DNA of 64,000 bases, taken from assembly GCF_051401765.1 (NCBI RefSeq), contig NW_027480438.1:7812001-7876000 (forward strand). Reading direction: 5' to 3'. The notes beneath the pieces were generated by a model. The model was not told the origin of the DNA, ran no database searches, and saw nothing but the letters and a program-made list of their open reading frames with translations. Positions 1-13,070 of the stretch are shown one piece after another (position 1 is the stretch's first letter; every line of letters starts with the position of its first letter). The stretch comes from Calliopsis andreniformis. Lineage: Eukaryota > Arthropoda > Insecta > Hymenoptera > Andrenidae. The position numbers and the translations under genes were made by a program.

Positions 1-340
1 TCCTGAATCCTCAATCCTCAATCTTTAGTAATCAGTCCTCAATCCTCAATCCTCAAACCTGAATCCTCAACCGTCAGTCCTCGTCCTCAAACCTCAATCC
101 CGAATCCTCAATCCTGAATCGTCAATCTTCAGCCCTCAGTCCTCAGCAATCAATTGTCAATCCTCAGTCCTCATTAGAATATCCTCAATTCACAGTTTTC
201 AGTACTCAATCCCCAATCTTCAATCTTCAAATCTCAGTCTACAAACATCAATTCGCATCACTCAAAACTCAACACTCAGTCCTCAATCTTCAGTCCTCAA
301 CCCTCAATCCTCAGTTCTCAATCCTCAATCGTCAATCCTC
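1..340 (+). repeat. Left edge, B1-bearing heptamers
   Basis: Heptamer array with one B1 module (anchor 176) in which the palindrome reads GCAATCAATTGTC. The array is already established at base 1, so the left boundary lies outside the window. The stretch around 3.85-4.03 kb and 6.53-6.71 kb carries a similar B1 context with the same CATTAGAATATCC anchor. Confidence 0.85.
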
Positions 341-1626
341 AGACCTCAAACATCAAAACTCAACCATCAGTCCTCGTCCTCAATCCACAACCCTCAATCC
401 TCAACCCTCAACCATCAATCCTCAATACTCAATCATCTATCCTCAATTCTCAATACTCAAAAGAATATCCTCAATTCTCACGGTTCAATACTCAATCCAC
501 AATATTCAATAATCAAACCTCAATCCTCAAACATCTATTCTCAACACTCAGTCCCCAACACTCGGTCCTCTCTCTTCAATCCTCCATCCTCAACCCTCAA
601 TCCTGAAGCGTCAATCCTCAATCCTCAATCCACAACCCTCAATCCTCAGTCCTCAAACCTCAATCCCGAATCCTCATTCCTGAATCCTCAATCTTCAGCC
701 CTCAGTCCTGAACAATCAATTGTCAATCCTCAATCCTCAATAGAATATCCTCAACTCACAGTTTTCAATACTCAATCCCCATTCTTCAATCTTCAAACCT
801 CAATCCACGATAATCAATTCCCATCACTCAACCCTCAACACTCAGACCTCAATCTTCTATCCTCAATCCTCAATCCTCAATCTTCAATCCTCAATACTCA
901 ATCTTCAATCCTCAATCTTCAATCCTCAATCCACAAAACTCAATCCTCAATCGTCAGTCCTCAATCCCCAATCCTCAATCTTCAATCCTCAACACTCAAT
1001 CCTCAATCCTCAATCCTCAATCCTCAATCCCCAGACCTCAAACATCAATACTCAGCCCTCAGTCCTCGTCCTCAATCCACAACACTCTATCCTCAATCCT
1101 CAATATTCAATCATCAATATTCAATCTCCTATCCTCACTCATCAATCCTCAATCCACAATCCTCAATCCTCAATCCTCAGTCCTCAAACCACAATCCCGA
1201 ATCCTCAATCCTGAATCCTCAACCTTCAGCACTCAGTCCTCAACAATAAGTTGTCAATCTTCAATCCTCAATAGAATATCCTCAGTTCAGAGATTTCAAT
1301 ACGCAATACTCGATCTGCAATCTTCAAATCTCAGTCTACAAACATCAATTCGCATCACTCAAAACTCAACACTCAGTCCTCAATCCTCAATCCTCAATCC
1401 TCAATCCTCAATCCTCAATCACCAATCCTCAATCTTCAATCCTCAATCCTCAAACCTCAATCCTCAATCCTCAATCCTCAATCCTCAATCCTCAATCCTC
1501 AATCTTCAATCCTCAATACTCAATCTTCAATCCTCAATCCTCAATCTTCAATCCTCAATACTCAGTCTTCAATCCTCAATCCTCAATCCTCAATCCTCAT
1601 TCTTCAATCCTCAATCCTCAATCCTC
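341..1626 (+). repeat. 1286-bp tandem duplication, copy 1
   Basis: This contains A (462), B1 (742) and B2 (1273). The same order recurs at +1286 (1748, 2028, 2559). The start AGACCTCAAACATC at 341 matches the copy-2 start at 1627. The period equals 184 x 7 minus 2, matching the two 6-bp TCGTCC units inside it. The block also recurs at about 15152-16437 (offset 14811) and in part at 13791-14668 (offset 13455). Confidence 0.88.
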
Positions 1627-2740
1627 AGACCTCAAACATCAATACTCAACCCTCAGTCCTCGTCCTCAATCCACAACCCTCAATCCTCAACCCTGAACCA
1701 TCAATCCTCAATACTCAACCATCTATCCTCAATTCTCAATACTCAATAGAATATCCTGAATTCTCACGGTTCAATACTCAATCCACAATATTCAATAATC
1801 GAACCTCAATCCTCAAACATCTATTCTCAACACTCAATCCCCAACACTCAGTCCTCTCTCTTCAATCCTCCATCCTCAACCCTCAATACTCAAGCGTCAA
1901 TCCTCAATCCTCAATCCGCAACCCTCAATCCTCAGTCCTCAAACCTCAATCCCGAATCCTCAATCCTGAATCCTCAATCTTCAGCCCGCAGTCCTCAACA
2001 ATCAATTGTCAATCCCCAATCCTCAATAGAATATCCTCAATTCACAGTTTTCAATACTCAATCCCCATTCTTCAATCTTCAAATCTCAATCCACGATAAT
2101 CAATCCCCATCACTCAACCCTCAACACTCAGACCTCAATCTTCAATCCTCAATCCTCAATCCTCAATCTTCAATCCTCAATACCCAATCTTGAATCCTCA
2201 ATCCTCAATTCTCATTCCTCAATACTCAAACCTCAATCGTCAATCCTCAATCCCCAATCCTCAATCTTCAATCCTCAACCCTCAATCCTCAATCCTCAAT
2301 CCTCAATCCTCAATCCTCAGACCTCAAACATCAATACTCAGCCCTCAGTCCTCGTCCTCAATCCACAACACTCTATCCTCAATCCTCAATATTCAATCAT
2401 CAATATTCAATCTCCTATCCTCAATCATCAATCCTCAATCCACAATCCTCAATCCTCAATCCTCAGTCCTCAAACCACAATCCCGAATCCTCAATCCTGA
2501 ATCCTCAACCTTCAGCACTCAGTCCTCAACAATAAGTTGTCAATCTTCAATCCTCAATAGAATATCCTCAGTTCAGAGATTTCAATACGCAATACTCGAT
2601 CTGCAATCTTCAAATCTCAGTCTACAAACATCAATTCGCATCACTCAAAACTCAACACTCAGTCCTCAATCCTCAATCCTCAATACTCAATCCTCAATCC
2701 TCAATCATCAATCCTCAATCTTCAATCCTCAATCCTCAAT
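1627..2740 (+). repeat. 1286-bp tandem duplication, copy 2
   Basis: Direct continuation of copy 1 with A (1748), B1 (2028) and B2 (2559) in the same order. Similarity fades near 2740, where variant units such as CTGAATACTCG take over. Confidence 0.85.
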
Positions 2741-3065
2741 CCTGAATACTCGATCTTCAATCCTCAATCCTCAATCCTCAATCCTCAACCCTCAGCCCTC
2801 ATCCTCAATCCTCAATCCTGAATCCTCAAACCTCAATCTTCAATCCTTAATACTCAGTCTTCAATCCTCAATCCTCAATCCTCAATCCTCAATCCCCAAT
2901 CCTCAATTCTCAATCCTAAATCCTCAACCCTCAGCCCTCATCCTCAATCCTCAATCCTGAATCCTCAATCCTCAATCCTCAATCTTCAATTCTCAATACT
3001 CAGTCTTCAATCCTCAATCCTCAGTCCTCAATACTCAGTCCTCAATCCACAATCATCAATCCTCA
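2741..3065 (+). repeat. Ordinary heptamers between duplication blocks
   Basis: Heptamers with no A or B module. Two 6-bp units (TCATCC after TCAGCCC) are visible near 2790 and 2938. Nothing else is seen. Confidence 0.8.
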
Positions 3066-5650
3066 ATCTTCAATACTCAATCCTCAATCCTCAATCCTCA
3101 ATCCTCAATCCTCAATCCTCCATCCTCAATTCTCTATCCTCAATCCTCAATCCTCAATCCTCATTCCACAAACCTCAATCCTCAACCCTCAGTCCTCACC
3201 CTCAATTCTCAATTCTTAATCCTCTATCCTCAATCCTCAATCCTCAATCTTCAATCCTCAAAATTCAATCCTCAATACTCAATCTTCAATCCTCAATACT
3301 CAGTCTTCAATCCGCAATCCTCAATCCTCAATCCTCAGTCCTCAATCCACAATCATCAATCCTCAATCTTCAATACTCAATCCTCAATCCTCAATCCTCA
3401 ATCCTCAATACTCAATCTTCAAGCCTCAATCCTCAATCCTCAATCCTCAACCCTCAGCCCTCATCCTCAATCCTCAATCCTGAATCCTCAATCCTCAATT
3501 TTCAATCCTCAATACTCAGTCTTCAGTCATCAATCCTCAATACTCAATATTCAACACACAACCATCAACCATCAATCCTCAATACTCAACCATCTATCCA
3601 CAATTCTCAATACTCAATAGAGTATCCTCAATTCTCGCGGTTCAATACTCAATCCACAATATTCAATAATCGAACCTCAATCCTCAAACATCTATTCTCA
3701 ACACTCAATCCCCAACACTCAGTCCTCTCTCTTCAATCCTCCATCCTCAACCCTCAATCCTCAAGCGTCAATCCTCAATCCTCTATCATCAATCCTCAAT
3801 CCTCAATCCTCAACGCTCAATCCTCAATCCTCAATCCTCAATCTTCAATCCTGAATCGTCAATATTCAGCCCTCAGTCCTCAGCAATCAATTGTCAATCC
3901 TCAGTCCTCATTAGAATATCCTCAATTCACAGTTTTCAGTACTCAATGCCCAATCTTCAATCTTTAAATCTCAGTCTACAAACATCAATTCGCATCACTC
4001 AAAACTCAACACTCAGTCCTCAATCTTCAGTCCTCAATCCTCAATCCTCAATCTTTAATCCTCAATAATCAATCTTCAATCCTCAATCCTCAATTCTCAA
4101 TCCTCGGTCCTCAATCCTCAATCGCCAATCCTCAATCCCCAATCCTCAATCTTCAATCCTCAGTCCTCAATCCTCAATCATCAATATTCAATGATCAATC
4201 CTCAATACTCAACCTTCAATCCTCAACCCTCAATCCCCAAACCACAATCCTCAATCCTCAATCATCAACCTTCAATCCTCAATACTCAATCTTCAATCCT
4301 CAATTCCCAATCCTCAATCGTCAATCCTCAATCCTCAATCCTCAGTCATCAATCCTCAATCTTCAATACTCAATCCTCAATCCTCAATCCTCAATCCTCA
4401 ATCCTCAATCCTCAATCCTCATTCCTCAAACCTCAATCCTCAACCCTCAGTCCTCATCCTCAATTCTGAATTCTCAATCCTCAATCCTCAATCCTCAATC
4501 TTCAATCCTCAATAATCAATCTCCTATCCTAGATCATCAATCCCCAATACTCTATCCTTAATCCTCAATATTCAATCCTCTATCCCCAGTCCACAATCTT
4601 CAATCCCCAAAGCTCAATATTCAATCCTCAATCCTCAGTCCTCAATCGTCAATCGTCAGTCCACAATCTTCAATACTCAATCCTCAATCCTCAATCCTCA
4701 ATCCTCAATCCTCAGTCCTCAATCCTCAATCTTCAATCCTCAATACTCAATCTTCAATCCTCAATCCTCGATCCTCAATCCTCAATCTTCATTCCTCAAT
4801 CCTCAATCCTCAATCCTCAATCCTCATTCTTCAATCCTGAATACCCAATCCTCAACCTTCAATCCTCAATCCTCAATCCTCAATTCTCAATCCTCAATCC
4901 TCAGTCCTCAGTCCTCAAACCTCAATCCTCAACCCTCAGCCCTCATCGTCAATCCTCAATCCTCAATCCTCAATCCTCAATCCTCAATCCTCAACCTTCA
5001 ATACTCAATACTCAATCTTCAAACCTCAGCCCTCATCCTCAATCCTCAATCCTCAATCTTCAACCCTCAATCCTCAATCCTCAATACTCAATCTTCAATC
5101 GTCAATCCTCAGTCCTCAAACCTCAATTCTGAATCCTCAATCTTCAACCCTCAATAATCAATCTCCAATCCTAGATCCTCAATCCCCAATCCTCAATCCT
5201 CAATACTCAACCATCAATCCTCAATTCTCAATACTCAATAGAATATCCTGAATTCTCAGTATTCAATACTCAAACCTCAACGCTCAACCATCAGCCCTCA
5301 TCCTCCATCCTCGATCCTCAATCCTCAAACATCAATCTTCAATCCTCAATACTCAATCTTCAATCCTCAGTCCTCAATCCTCAATCCTCAATCCTCAATC
5401 CTCAATCCTCAATCATCAATCCTCAATCTTCAATCCTCAATCCTCAAACCTCAATCCTCAATCCTCAATCCTCAATCCTCACTCTTCAATCCTCAAGACT
5501 CAATCTTCAATCCTCAATACTCAATCTTCAATCCTCAATACTCAATCATCAATCCTCAACACTCAATCCTCAATAATCAATCCTCAATCCTCAATCTTCA
5601 ATCCTCAATGCTCAATCCTCAATCGTCAATCTTCAATCCTCAATACTCAA
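3066..5650 (+). repeat. 2.6-kb tandem duplication, copy 1
   Basis: This contains A (3619), B1 (3913) and the A subtype at 5240. It is repeated directly at 5651-8350. The offset is 2584 bp in the left part and 2682 bp from the A module rightward, because copy 2 holds 98 extra bases (14 heptamers) near 6128-6226. The block holds markers not seen in the core, such as CCTAGATCATC near 4528 and CCCAAAGCTC near 4606. Confidence 0.88.
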
Positions 5651-8350
5651 TCTTCAATACTCAATCCTCAATCCTCAATCCTCAATCCTCAATCCTCAAT
5701 CCTCCATCCTCAATTCTCTATCCTCAATCCTCAATCCTCAATCCTCATTCCACAAACCTCAATCCTCAACCCTCAGTCCTCACCCTCAATTCTCAATTCT
5801 TAATCCTCAATCCTCAATCCTCAATCCTCAATCTTCAATCCTCAAAATTCAATCCTCAATACTCAATCTTCAATCCTCAATACTCAGTCTTCAATCCGCA
5901 ATCCTCAATCCTCAATCCTCAGTCCTCAATCCACAATCATCAATCCTCAATCTTCAATACTCAATCCTCAATCCTCAATCCTCAATCCTCAATACTCAAT
6001 CTTCAAGCCTCAATCCTCAATCCTCAATCCTCAACCCTCAGCCCTCATCCTCAATCCTCAATCCTGAATCCTCAATCCTCAATTTTCAATCCTCAATACT
6101 CAGTCTTCAGTCATCAATCCTCAATACTCAATCCTCAATCCTCAATCCTCAATCATCAATCCTCAATCCTCAATCATCAACCTTCAATCCTCAATACTCA
6201 ATCTTCAATCCTCAATACTCAATCCTCAATATTCAACACACAACCATCAACCATCAATCCTCAATACTCAACCATCTATCCACAATTCTCAATACTCAAT
6301 AGAGTATCCTCAATTCTCGCGGTTCAATACTCAATCCACAATATTCAATAATCGAACCTCAATCCTCAAACATCTATTCTCAACACTCAATCCCCAACAC
6401 TCAGTCCTCTCTCTTCAATCCTCCATCCTCAACCCTCAATCCTCAAGCGTCAATCCTCAATCCTCTATCATCAATCCTCAATCCTCAATCCTCAACGCTC
6501 AATCCTCAATCCTCAATCCTCAATCTTCAATCCTGAATCGTCAATATTCAGCCCTCAGTCCTCAGCAATCAATTGTCAATCCTCAGTCCTCATTAGAATA
6601 TCCTCAATTCACAGTTTTCAGTACTCAATGCCCAATCTTCAATCTTTAAATCTCAGTCTACAAACATCAATTCGCATCACTCAAAACTCAACACTCAGTC
6701 CTCAATCTTCAGTCCTCAATCCTCAATCCTCAATCTTTAATCCTCAATAATCAATCTTCAATCCTCAATCCTCAATTCTCAATCCTCGGTCCTCAATCCT
6801 CAATCGCCAATCCTCAATCCCCAATCCTCAATCTTCAATCCTCAGTCCTCAATCCTCAATCATCAATATTCAATGATCAATCCTCAATACTCAACCTTCA
6901 ATCCTCAACCCTCAATCCCCAAACCACAATCCTCAATCCTCAATCATCAACCTTCAATCCTCAATACTCAATCTTCAATCCTCAATTCCCAATCCTCAAT
7001 CGTCAATCCTCAATCCTCAATCCTCAGTCATCAATCCTCAATCTTCAATACTCAATCCTCAATCCTCAATCCTCAATCCTCAATCCTCAATCCTCAATCC
7101 TCATTCCTCAAACCTCAATCCTCAACCCTCAGTCCTCATCCTCAATTCTGAATTCTCAATCCTCAATCCTCAATCCTCAATCTTCAATCCTCAATAATCA
7201 ATCTCCTATCCTAGATCATCAATCCCCAATACTCTATCCTTAATCCTCAATATTCAATCCTCTATCCCCAGTCCACAATCTTCAATCCCCAAAGCTCAAT
7301 ATTCAATCCTCAATCCTCAGTCCTCAATCGTCAATCGTCAGTCCACAATCTTCAATACTCAATCCTCAATCCTCAATCCTCAATCCTCAATCCTCAGTCC
7401 TCAATCCTCAATCTTCAATCCTCAATACTCAATCTTCAATCCTCAATCCTCGATCCTCAATCCTCAATCTTCATTCCTCAATCCTCAATCCTCAATCCTC
7501 AATCCTCATTCTTCAATCCTGAATACCCAATCCTCAACCTTCAATCCTCAATCCTCAATCCTCAATTCTCAATCCTCAATCCTCAGTCCTCAGTCCTCAA
7601 ACCTCAATCCTCAACCCTCAGCCCTCATCGTCAATCCTCAATCCTCAGTCCTCAATCCTCAATCCTCAATCCTCAACCTTCAATACTCAATACTCAATCT
7701 TCAAACCTCAGCCCTCATCCTCAATCCTCAATCCTCAATCTTCAACCCTCAATCCTCAATCCTCAATACTCAATCTTCAATCGTCAATCCTCAGTCCTCA
7801 AACCTCAATTCTGAATCCTCAATCTTCAACCCTCAATAATCAATCTCCAATCCTAGATCCTCAATCCCCAATCCTCAATCCTCAATACTCAACCATCAAT
7901 CCTCAATTCTCAATACTCAATAGAATATCCTGAATTCTCAGTATTCAATACTCAAACCTCAACGCTCAACCATCAGCCCTCATCCTCCATCCTCGATCCT
8001 CAATCCTCAAACATCAATCTTCAATCCTCAATACTCAATCTTCAATCCTCAGTCCTCAATCCTCAATCCTCAATCCTCAATCCTCAATCCTCAATCATCA
8101 ATCCTCAATCTTCAATCCTCAATCCTCAAACCTCAATCCTCAATCCTCAATCCTCAATCCTCACTCTTCAATCCTCAAGACTCAATCTTCAATCCTCAAT
8201 ACTCAATCTTCAATCCTCAATACTCAATCATCAATCCTCAACACTCAATCCTCAATAATCAATCCTCAATCCTCAATCTTCAATCCTCAATGCTCAATCC
8301 TCAATCGTCAATCTTCAATCCTCAATACTCAATCTTCAATACTCAATCCT
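5651..8350 (+). repeat. 2.6-kb tandem duplication, copy 2
   Basis: Near-identical repeat of 3066-5650, with A (6301), B1 (6595) and the A subtype (7922) each exactly 2682 bp after its partner. The period equals 384 x 7 minus 6, matching six 6-bp units between equivalent anchors. Similarity ends near 8350, where AATGCCC replaces canonical units. Confidence 0.88.
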
Positions 8351-8655
8351 CAATGCCCAATCCTCAATCCTCATTCTTCAATCCTCAATACCCAATCCTC
8401 AATCTTCTATCCTCAATCCTCAATCCTCAATTCTCAATCACCAATCCTCAGTCCTCAGTCCTCAAACCACATTCCTCAACCCTCAGCTCTCATCGACAAT
8501 CCTCAATCCTCAGCCCTCATGCTCAATCCTCAACCCTCAATCCTCAATCCTCAATCTTCAATCCTCAATACTCAACGTTCAATAATCAATCCTCAATTCT
8601 CAATCCTCAATACTCAATCCTCAATCGTCAATCCTCAATCCCCAATCCTCAATCT
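7366..8655 (+). repeat. 1290-bp tandem duplication, copy 1
   Basis: This overlaps the end of the previous block. CCTCGATCC at 7449 recurs at 8739, and the A subtype at 7922 recurs at 9212. The period equals 185 x 7 minus 5, matching five 6-bp units (TCATCG, TCATCC or TCATGC, each after a TCAG unit). Confidence 0.88.
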
Positions 8656-9975
8656 TCAGTCCACAATCCTCAATCCTCAATCCTCAGTCCTCAATCCTCA
8701 ATCTTCAATCCTCAATACTCAATCTTCAATCCTCAATCCTCGATCCTCAATCCTCAATCTTCATTCCTCAATCCTCAATCCTCAATCCTCAATCCTCATT
8801 CTTCAATCCTGAATACCCAATCCTCAACCTTCAATCCTCAATCCTCAATCCTCAATTCTCAATCCTCAATCCTCAGTCCTCAGTCCTCAAACCTCAATCC
8901 TCAACCCTCAGCCCTCATCGTCAATCCTCAATCCTCAATCCTCAATCCTCAATCCTCAATCCTCAACCTTCAATACTCAATACTCAATCTTCAAACCTCA
9001 GCCCTCATCCTCAATCCTCAATCCTCAATCTTCAACCCTCAATCCTCAATCCTCAATACTCAATCTTCAATCGTCAATCCTCAGTCCTCAAACCTCAATT
9101 CTGAATCCTCAATCTTCAACCCTCAATAATCAATCTCCAATCCTAGATCCTCAATCCCCAATCCTCAATCCTCAATACTCAACCATCAATCCTCAATTCT
9201 CAATACTCAATAGAATATCCTGAATTCTCAGTATTCAATACTCAAACCTCAACGCTCAACCATCAGCCCTCATCCTCCATCCTCGATCCTCAATCCTCAA
9301 ACATCAATCTTCAATCCTCAATACTCAATCTTCAATCCTCAGTCCTCAATCCTCAATCCTCAATCCTCAATCCTCAATCCTCAATCATCAATCCTCAATC
9401 TTCAATCCTCAATCCTCAAACCTCAATCCTCAATCCTCAATCCTCAATCCTCACTCTTCAATCCTCAAGACTCAATCTTCAATCCTCAATACTCAATCTT
9501 CAATCCTCAATACTCAATCATCAATCCTCAACACTCAATCCTCAATAATCAATCCTCAATCCTCAATCTTCAATCCTCAATGCTCAATCCTCAATCGTCA
9601 ATCTTCAATCCTCAATACTCAATCTTCAATACTCAATCCTCAATGCCCAATCCTCAATCCTCATTCTTCAATCCTCAATACCCAATCCTCAATCTTCTAT
9701 CCTCAATCCTCAATCCTCAATTCTCAATCACCAATCCTCAGTCCTCAGTCCTCAAACCACATTCCTCAACCCTCAGCTCTCATCGACAATCCTCAATCCT
9801 CAGCCCTCATGCTCAATCCTCAACCCTCAATCCTCAATCCTCAATCTTCAATCCTCAATACTCAACGTTCAATAATCAATCCTCAATTCTCAATCCTCAA
9901 TACTCAATCCTCAATCGTCAATCCTCAATCCCCAATCCTCAATCTTCAGTCCACAATCCTCAATCCTCAATCCTC
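8656..9975 (+). repeat. 1290-bp tandem duplication, copy 2
   Basis: Near-perfect repeat of 7366-8685. It ends near 9975, where AAGCGTC introduces a new context. Part of it (8880-9678) recurs at 16569-17367, offset 7689. Confidence 0.87.
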
Positions 9976-10420
9976 AAGCGTCAATCCTCAATCCTCAAAC
10001 CTCATCCCTCAATCCTCAGTCCTCAAACCTCAATCCGGAATCCTAAATCTTGAATCCTCAACCTTCAGCCGTCGGTCCTCAACAATCAATTGTCAATGCC
10101 CAATCCTCAGTAGAATATCCTCAATTCACAGTTTTCATTACTCAATACTCAATCTGCAATCTTCAAATCTCTATCCACAAACATCAATACTCATCACTCA
10201 ACCATCAACACTCAGTCCTCAATCCTCAATATTCAATCCTCGATCCACAATCCTCAATCCACAATCCTCAACATTCAATCCTCAATACTCAATCTTCAAT
10301 GCTAATTCCTCAATCCTCAATCCTCAATCCTCAATCCTCACTCTTCAATCCTCAATACCAATTCCTCAATCTATAATCCTGAATCCTCAGTCCCCAATAC
10401 TCAATCCTCAATCCTCAGTC
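9976..10420 (+). repeat. B1-variant block, copy 1 (offset 1802)
   Basis: This begins at AAGCGTC and carries a B1 variant (anchor 10112) with TCCGGAATCC and GCCGTCGGTCC units nearby. The same arrangement recurs at about 11776-12222 (anchor 11914). Confidence 0.83.
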
Positions 10421-11775
10421 CTCAGCCCTCAAACCTCAGTCCTCAACCCTCAGCCCTCATCCTCATTCCTCAATACTCAATGCTCAATCCTCAATCTTCA
10501 ATCCTCAATCCTTAATCCTCAATCTTCAATCCTCAATTCTCAATATTCAATCCTCAATCCTCAATCCTCAATCCTCAATCCTCAATCCTCAATCCTCAAT
10601 CTTCAATCATCCATACTCAAGCTGCAATCCTCAATCCTCAGTCCTCACTCCTCAATTCTCATTCTTCAACCCTCAATACAGAATCCTCAATCTTCAATCC
10701 CCAATCCTCAATCCTCAATCCTCAATTCTCAATCCTCAATCCTCAGTCTTCAGTCCTCAAACCTCAATCCTCAATCCTCAGGCCTCATCCTCAATCCTCA
10801 ATCCTCAATCCTCAATCCTCAATCTTCAATCCTCAATACTCAACCTTCAATAATCAATCCTCAATTCTCAATCCTCTATACTCAATCCTCAATCGTCAAT
10901 CCTCAATCCCCAATGCTCAATCTTCAGTCCACAATCCTCAATCCTCAATCCTCAACCCTCAATCTTCAGTACTCAATACTCAATCTTCAATCCTCAATCC
11001 TCAATCCTCAATCCTCAATCCTCAGTCCTCATTCCTCAATCTACAATCCTCAATACTCAGTCTTCAATCCTCAATCCTCAATGTTCAATCCTCAATCCTC
11101 ATTCTTCAATCCTCAATACACAATCCTCAATATTCAATCCTCAATCCTCAATCCTTAATTCTCAATCCTCAATCCTCAATCCTCAATATTCAACACTCAA
11201 GCCTCAATCATCAATCCTCAATTCTCAATACTCATTAGAGTATCCTGAATTCTCGTGGTTCAATGCTCAATCCACAATATTCAATAATCAAATCTCAATC
11301 CTCAAACATCAATTCTCAACACTCAATACTCAACACTCAGTACTCTCTCTTCAATCCTCCATACTCAACCCTCAATCCTCAAGCGTCAATCCTCAATCCT
11401 CTACCCTCAACCCTCAATCCTCAGTCCTCAAACATCAATACTCAACCCTCAGTCCTCGTCCTCAATCCACAACCCTCAATCCTCAATCCTCAATCTTCAA
11501 TTCTCAACCCTCAATACTCAACCCTCAATCCTCAATACTCAGTCCTCAACCCTCAATCCTGAATCCTCAATCCTGAATCCTCAATCTTCAGCCCTCAGTC
11601 CTCAACCATCAATGCTCAATTCTCAATACTTAATAGAATATCCTGAATTCTCATGGTTCAATACTCAATCCACAAAATTCAATAATCAATCTCAATCCTC
11701 AAACATCATTTCTCAACACTCAATCCTCAATACTCAGTCCTCTCTCTTCAATACTCCATCCTCAATCCTCAAACC
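10421..11775 (+). repeat. Heptamers with two A modules
   Basis: Mixed heptamers with A modules at 11237 (AGAGTATCC form with CTCGTGGTTC) and 11635 (CTCATGGTTC). A 1-bp deletion near 11689 shortens the distance from A 11635 to B1 11914 to 279 bp. There is no gene or unique sequence. Confidence 0.83.
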
Positions 11776-12216
11776 TCAAGCGTCAATCCACAATCCTCAA
11801 TCCTCATCCCTCAATCCTCAGTCCTCAAACCTCAATCCGGAATCCTAAATCTTGAATCGTCAACCTTCAGCCGTCGGTCCTCAACAATCAATTGTCAATG
11901 CCCAATCCTCAGTAGAATATCCTCATTTCACAGTTTTCATCACTCAATACTTAATCTGCAATCTTCAAATCTCTATCCACAAACATCAGTACTCATCACT
12001 CAACCATCAACACTCAGTCCTCAATCCTCAATATTCAATCCTCGATCCTCAATCCTCAATCCACAATCCTCAACATTCAATCCTCAATACTCAATCTTCA
12101 ATGCTAATTCCTCAATCCTCAATCCTCAAACCTCAATCCTCACTCTTCAATCCTCAATACCCATTCCTCAATCTATAATCCTGAATCCTCAATCCCCAAT
12201 TCTCAATCCTCAATCC
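11776..12216 (+). repeat. B1-variant block, copy 2 (offset 1802)
   Basis: Direct repeat of 9974-10420 with the B1 variant at 11914 and the same TCCGGAATCC unit (GG at 11839, against 10037 in copy 1). Confidence 0.83.
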
Positions 12217-13070
12217 TCAGTCATCAATCCTCAATCTTCAATACTCAATCCTCAATCCTCAATCCTCAATCCTGAATCCTCAATCCTCAATCCTCATTCC
12301 TCAAACCTCAATCCTCAACCCTCAGTCCTCATCCTCAATTCTCAATTCTCAATCCTCAATCCTCAATCCTCAATCTTCAATCCTCAATAATCAATCTCCT
12401 ATCCTAGACCATCAATCCCCAATACTCTATCCTTAATCCTCAATATTCAATCCTCTATCCCCAGTCCACAATCTTCAATCCCCAAAGCTCAATAATCAAT
12501 CCTCAATCCTCAGTCCCCAATCGTCAATCATCAGTCCACAATCTTCAATACTCCATCCTTAATCCTCAATCCTCAATCCTCAATCCTCAATCCTCAATCC
12601 TCAATCTTCAATCCTCAATACTCAATCTTCAATCCTCAATCCTCGATCCTCAATCCTCAATCTTCATTCCTCAATCCTCAATCCTCAATCCTCAATCCTC
12701 ATTCTTCAATCCTCAATACCCAATCCTCAACCTTCAATCCTCAATCCTCAATCCTCAATTCTCAATCCTCAATCATCAGTCCTCAGTCCTCAAACCTCAA
12801 TCCTCAACCCTCAGCCCTCATCGTCAATCCTCAATCCTCAGTCCTCAATCCTCAATCCTCAATCCTCAATCTTCAATACTCCATACTCAATCTTCAACCC
12901 TCAGCCCTCATCCTCAATCCTCAATCCTTAAGCTTCAACCCTCAATCCTCAATCCTCAATACTCAATCTTCAATCGTCAATCCTCAGTCCTCAAACCTCA
13001 ATTCTGAATCCTCAATCTTCAATCCTCAATAATCAATCTCCAATCCTAGATCCTCAATCCCCAATCCTCA
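12217..13070 (+). repeat. Third copy of the 4.34-5.20 kb segment
   Basis: This matches 4342-5195 at offset 7875 and therefore also 7024-7877. Shared markers are CAGTCATC at the left end, CCTAGACCATC (CCTAGATCATC in the others), CCCAAAGCTC, and CCAATCCTAGATCC at the right end (CCTAGA at 13045 and 5170). Confidence 0.83.

Noticed and set aside
1977..2035. CENP-B box near TCCCGAATCC units
   Set aside because: CCCG and a following T are present, but the CGAA half at the required distance is absent.
9809..11158. Open frame of 449 codons rich in N, P, Q, S, I and L, and dozens of similar ones
   Set aside because: The same heptapeptide is read in every + frame, overlapping frames are open together, starts and ends fall at chance variants, and 6-bp units shift the phase freely. 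There is no codon bias, domain or conserved start.
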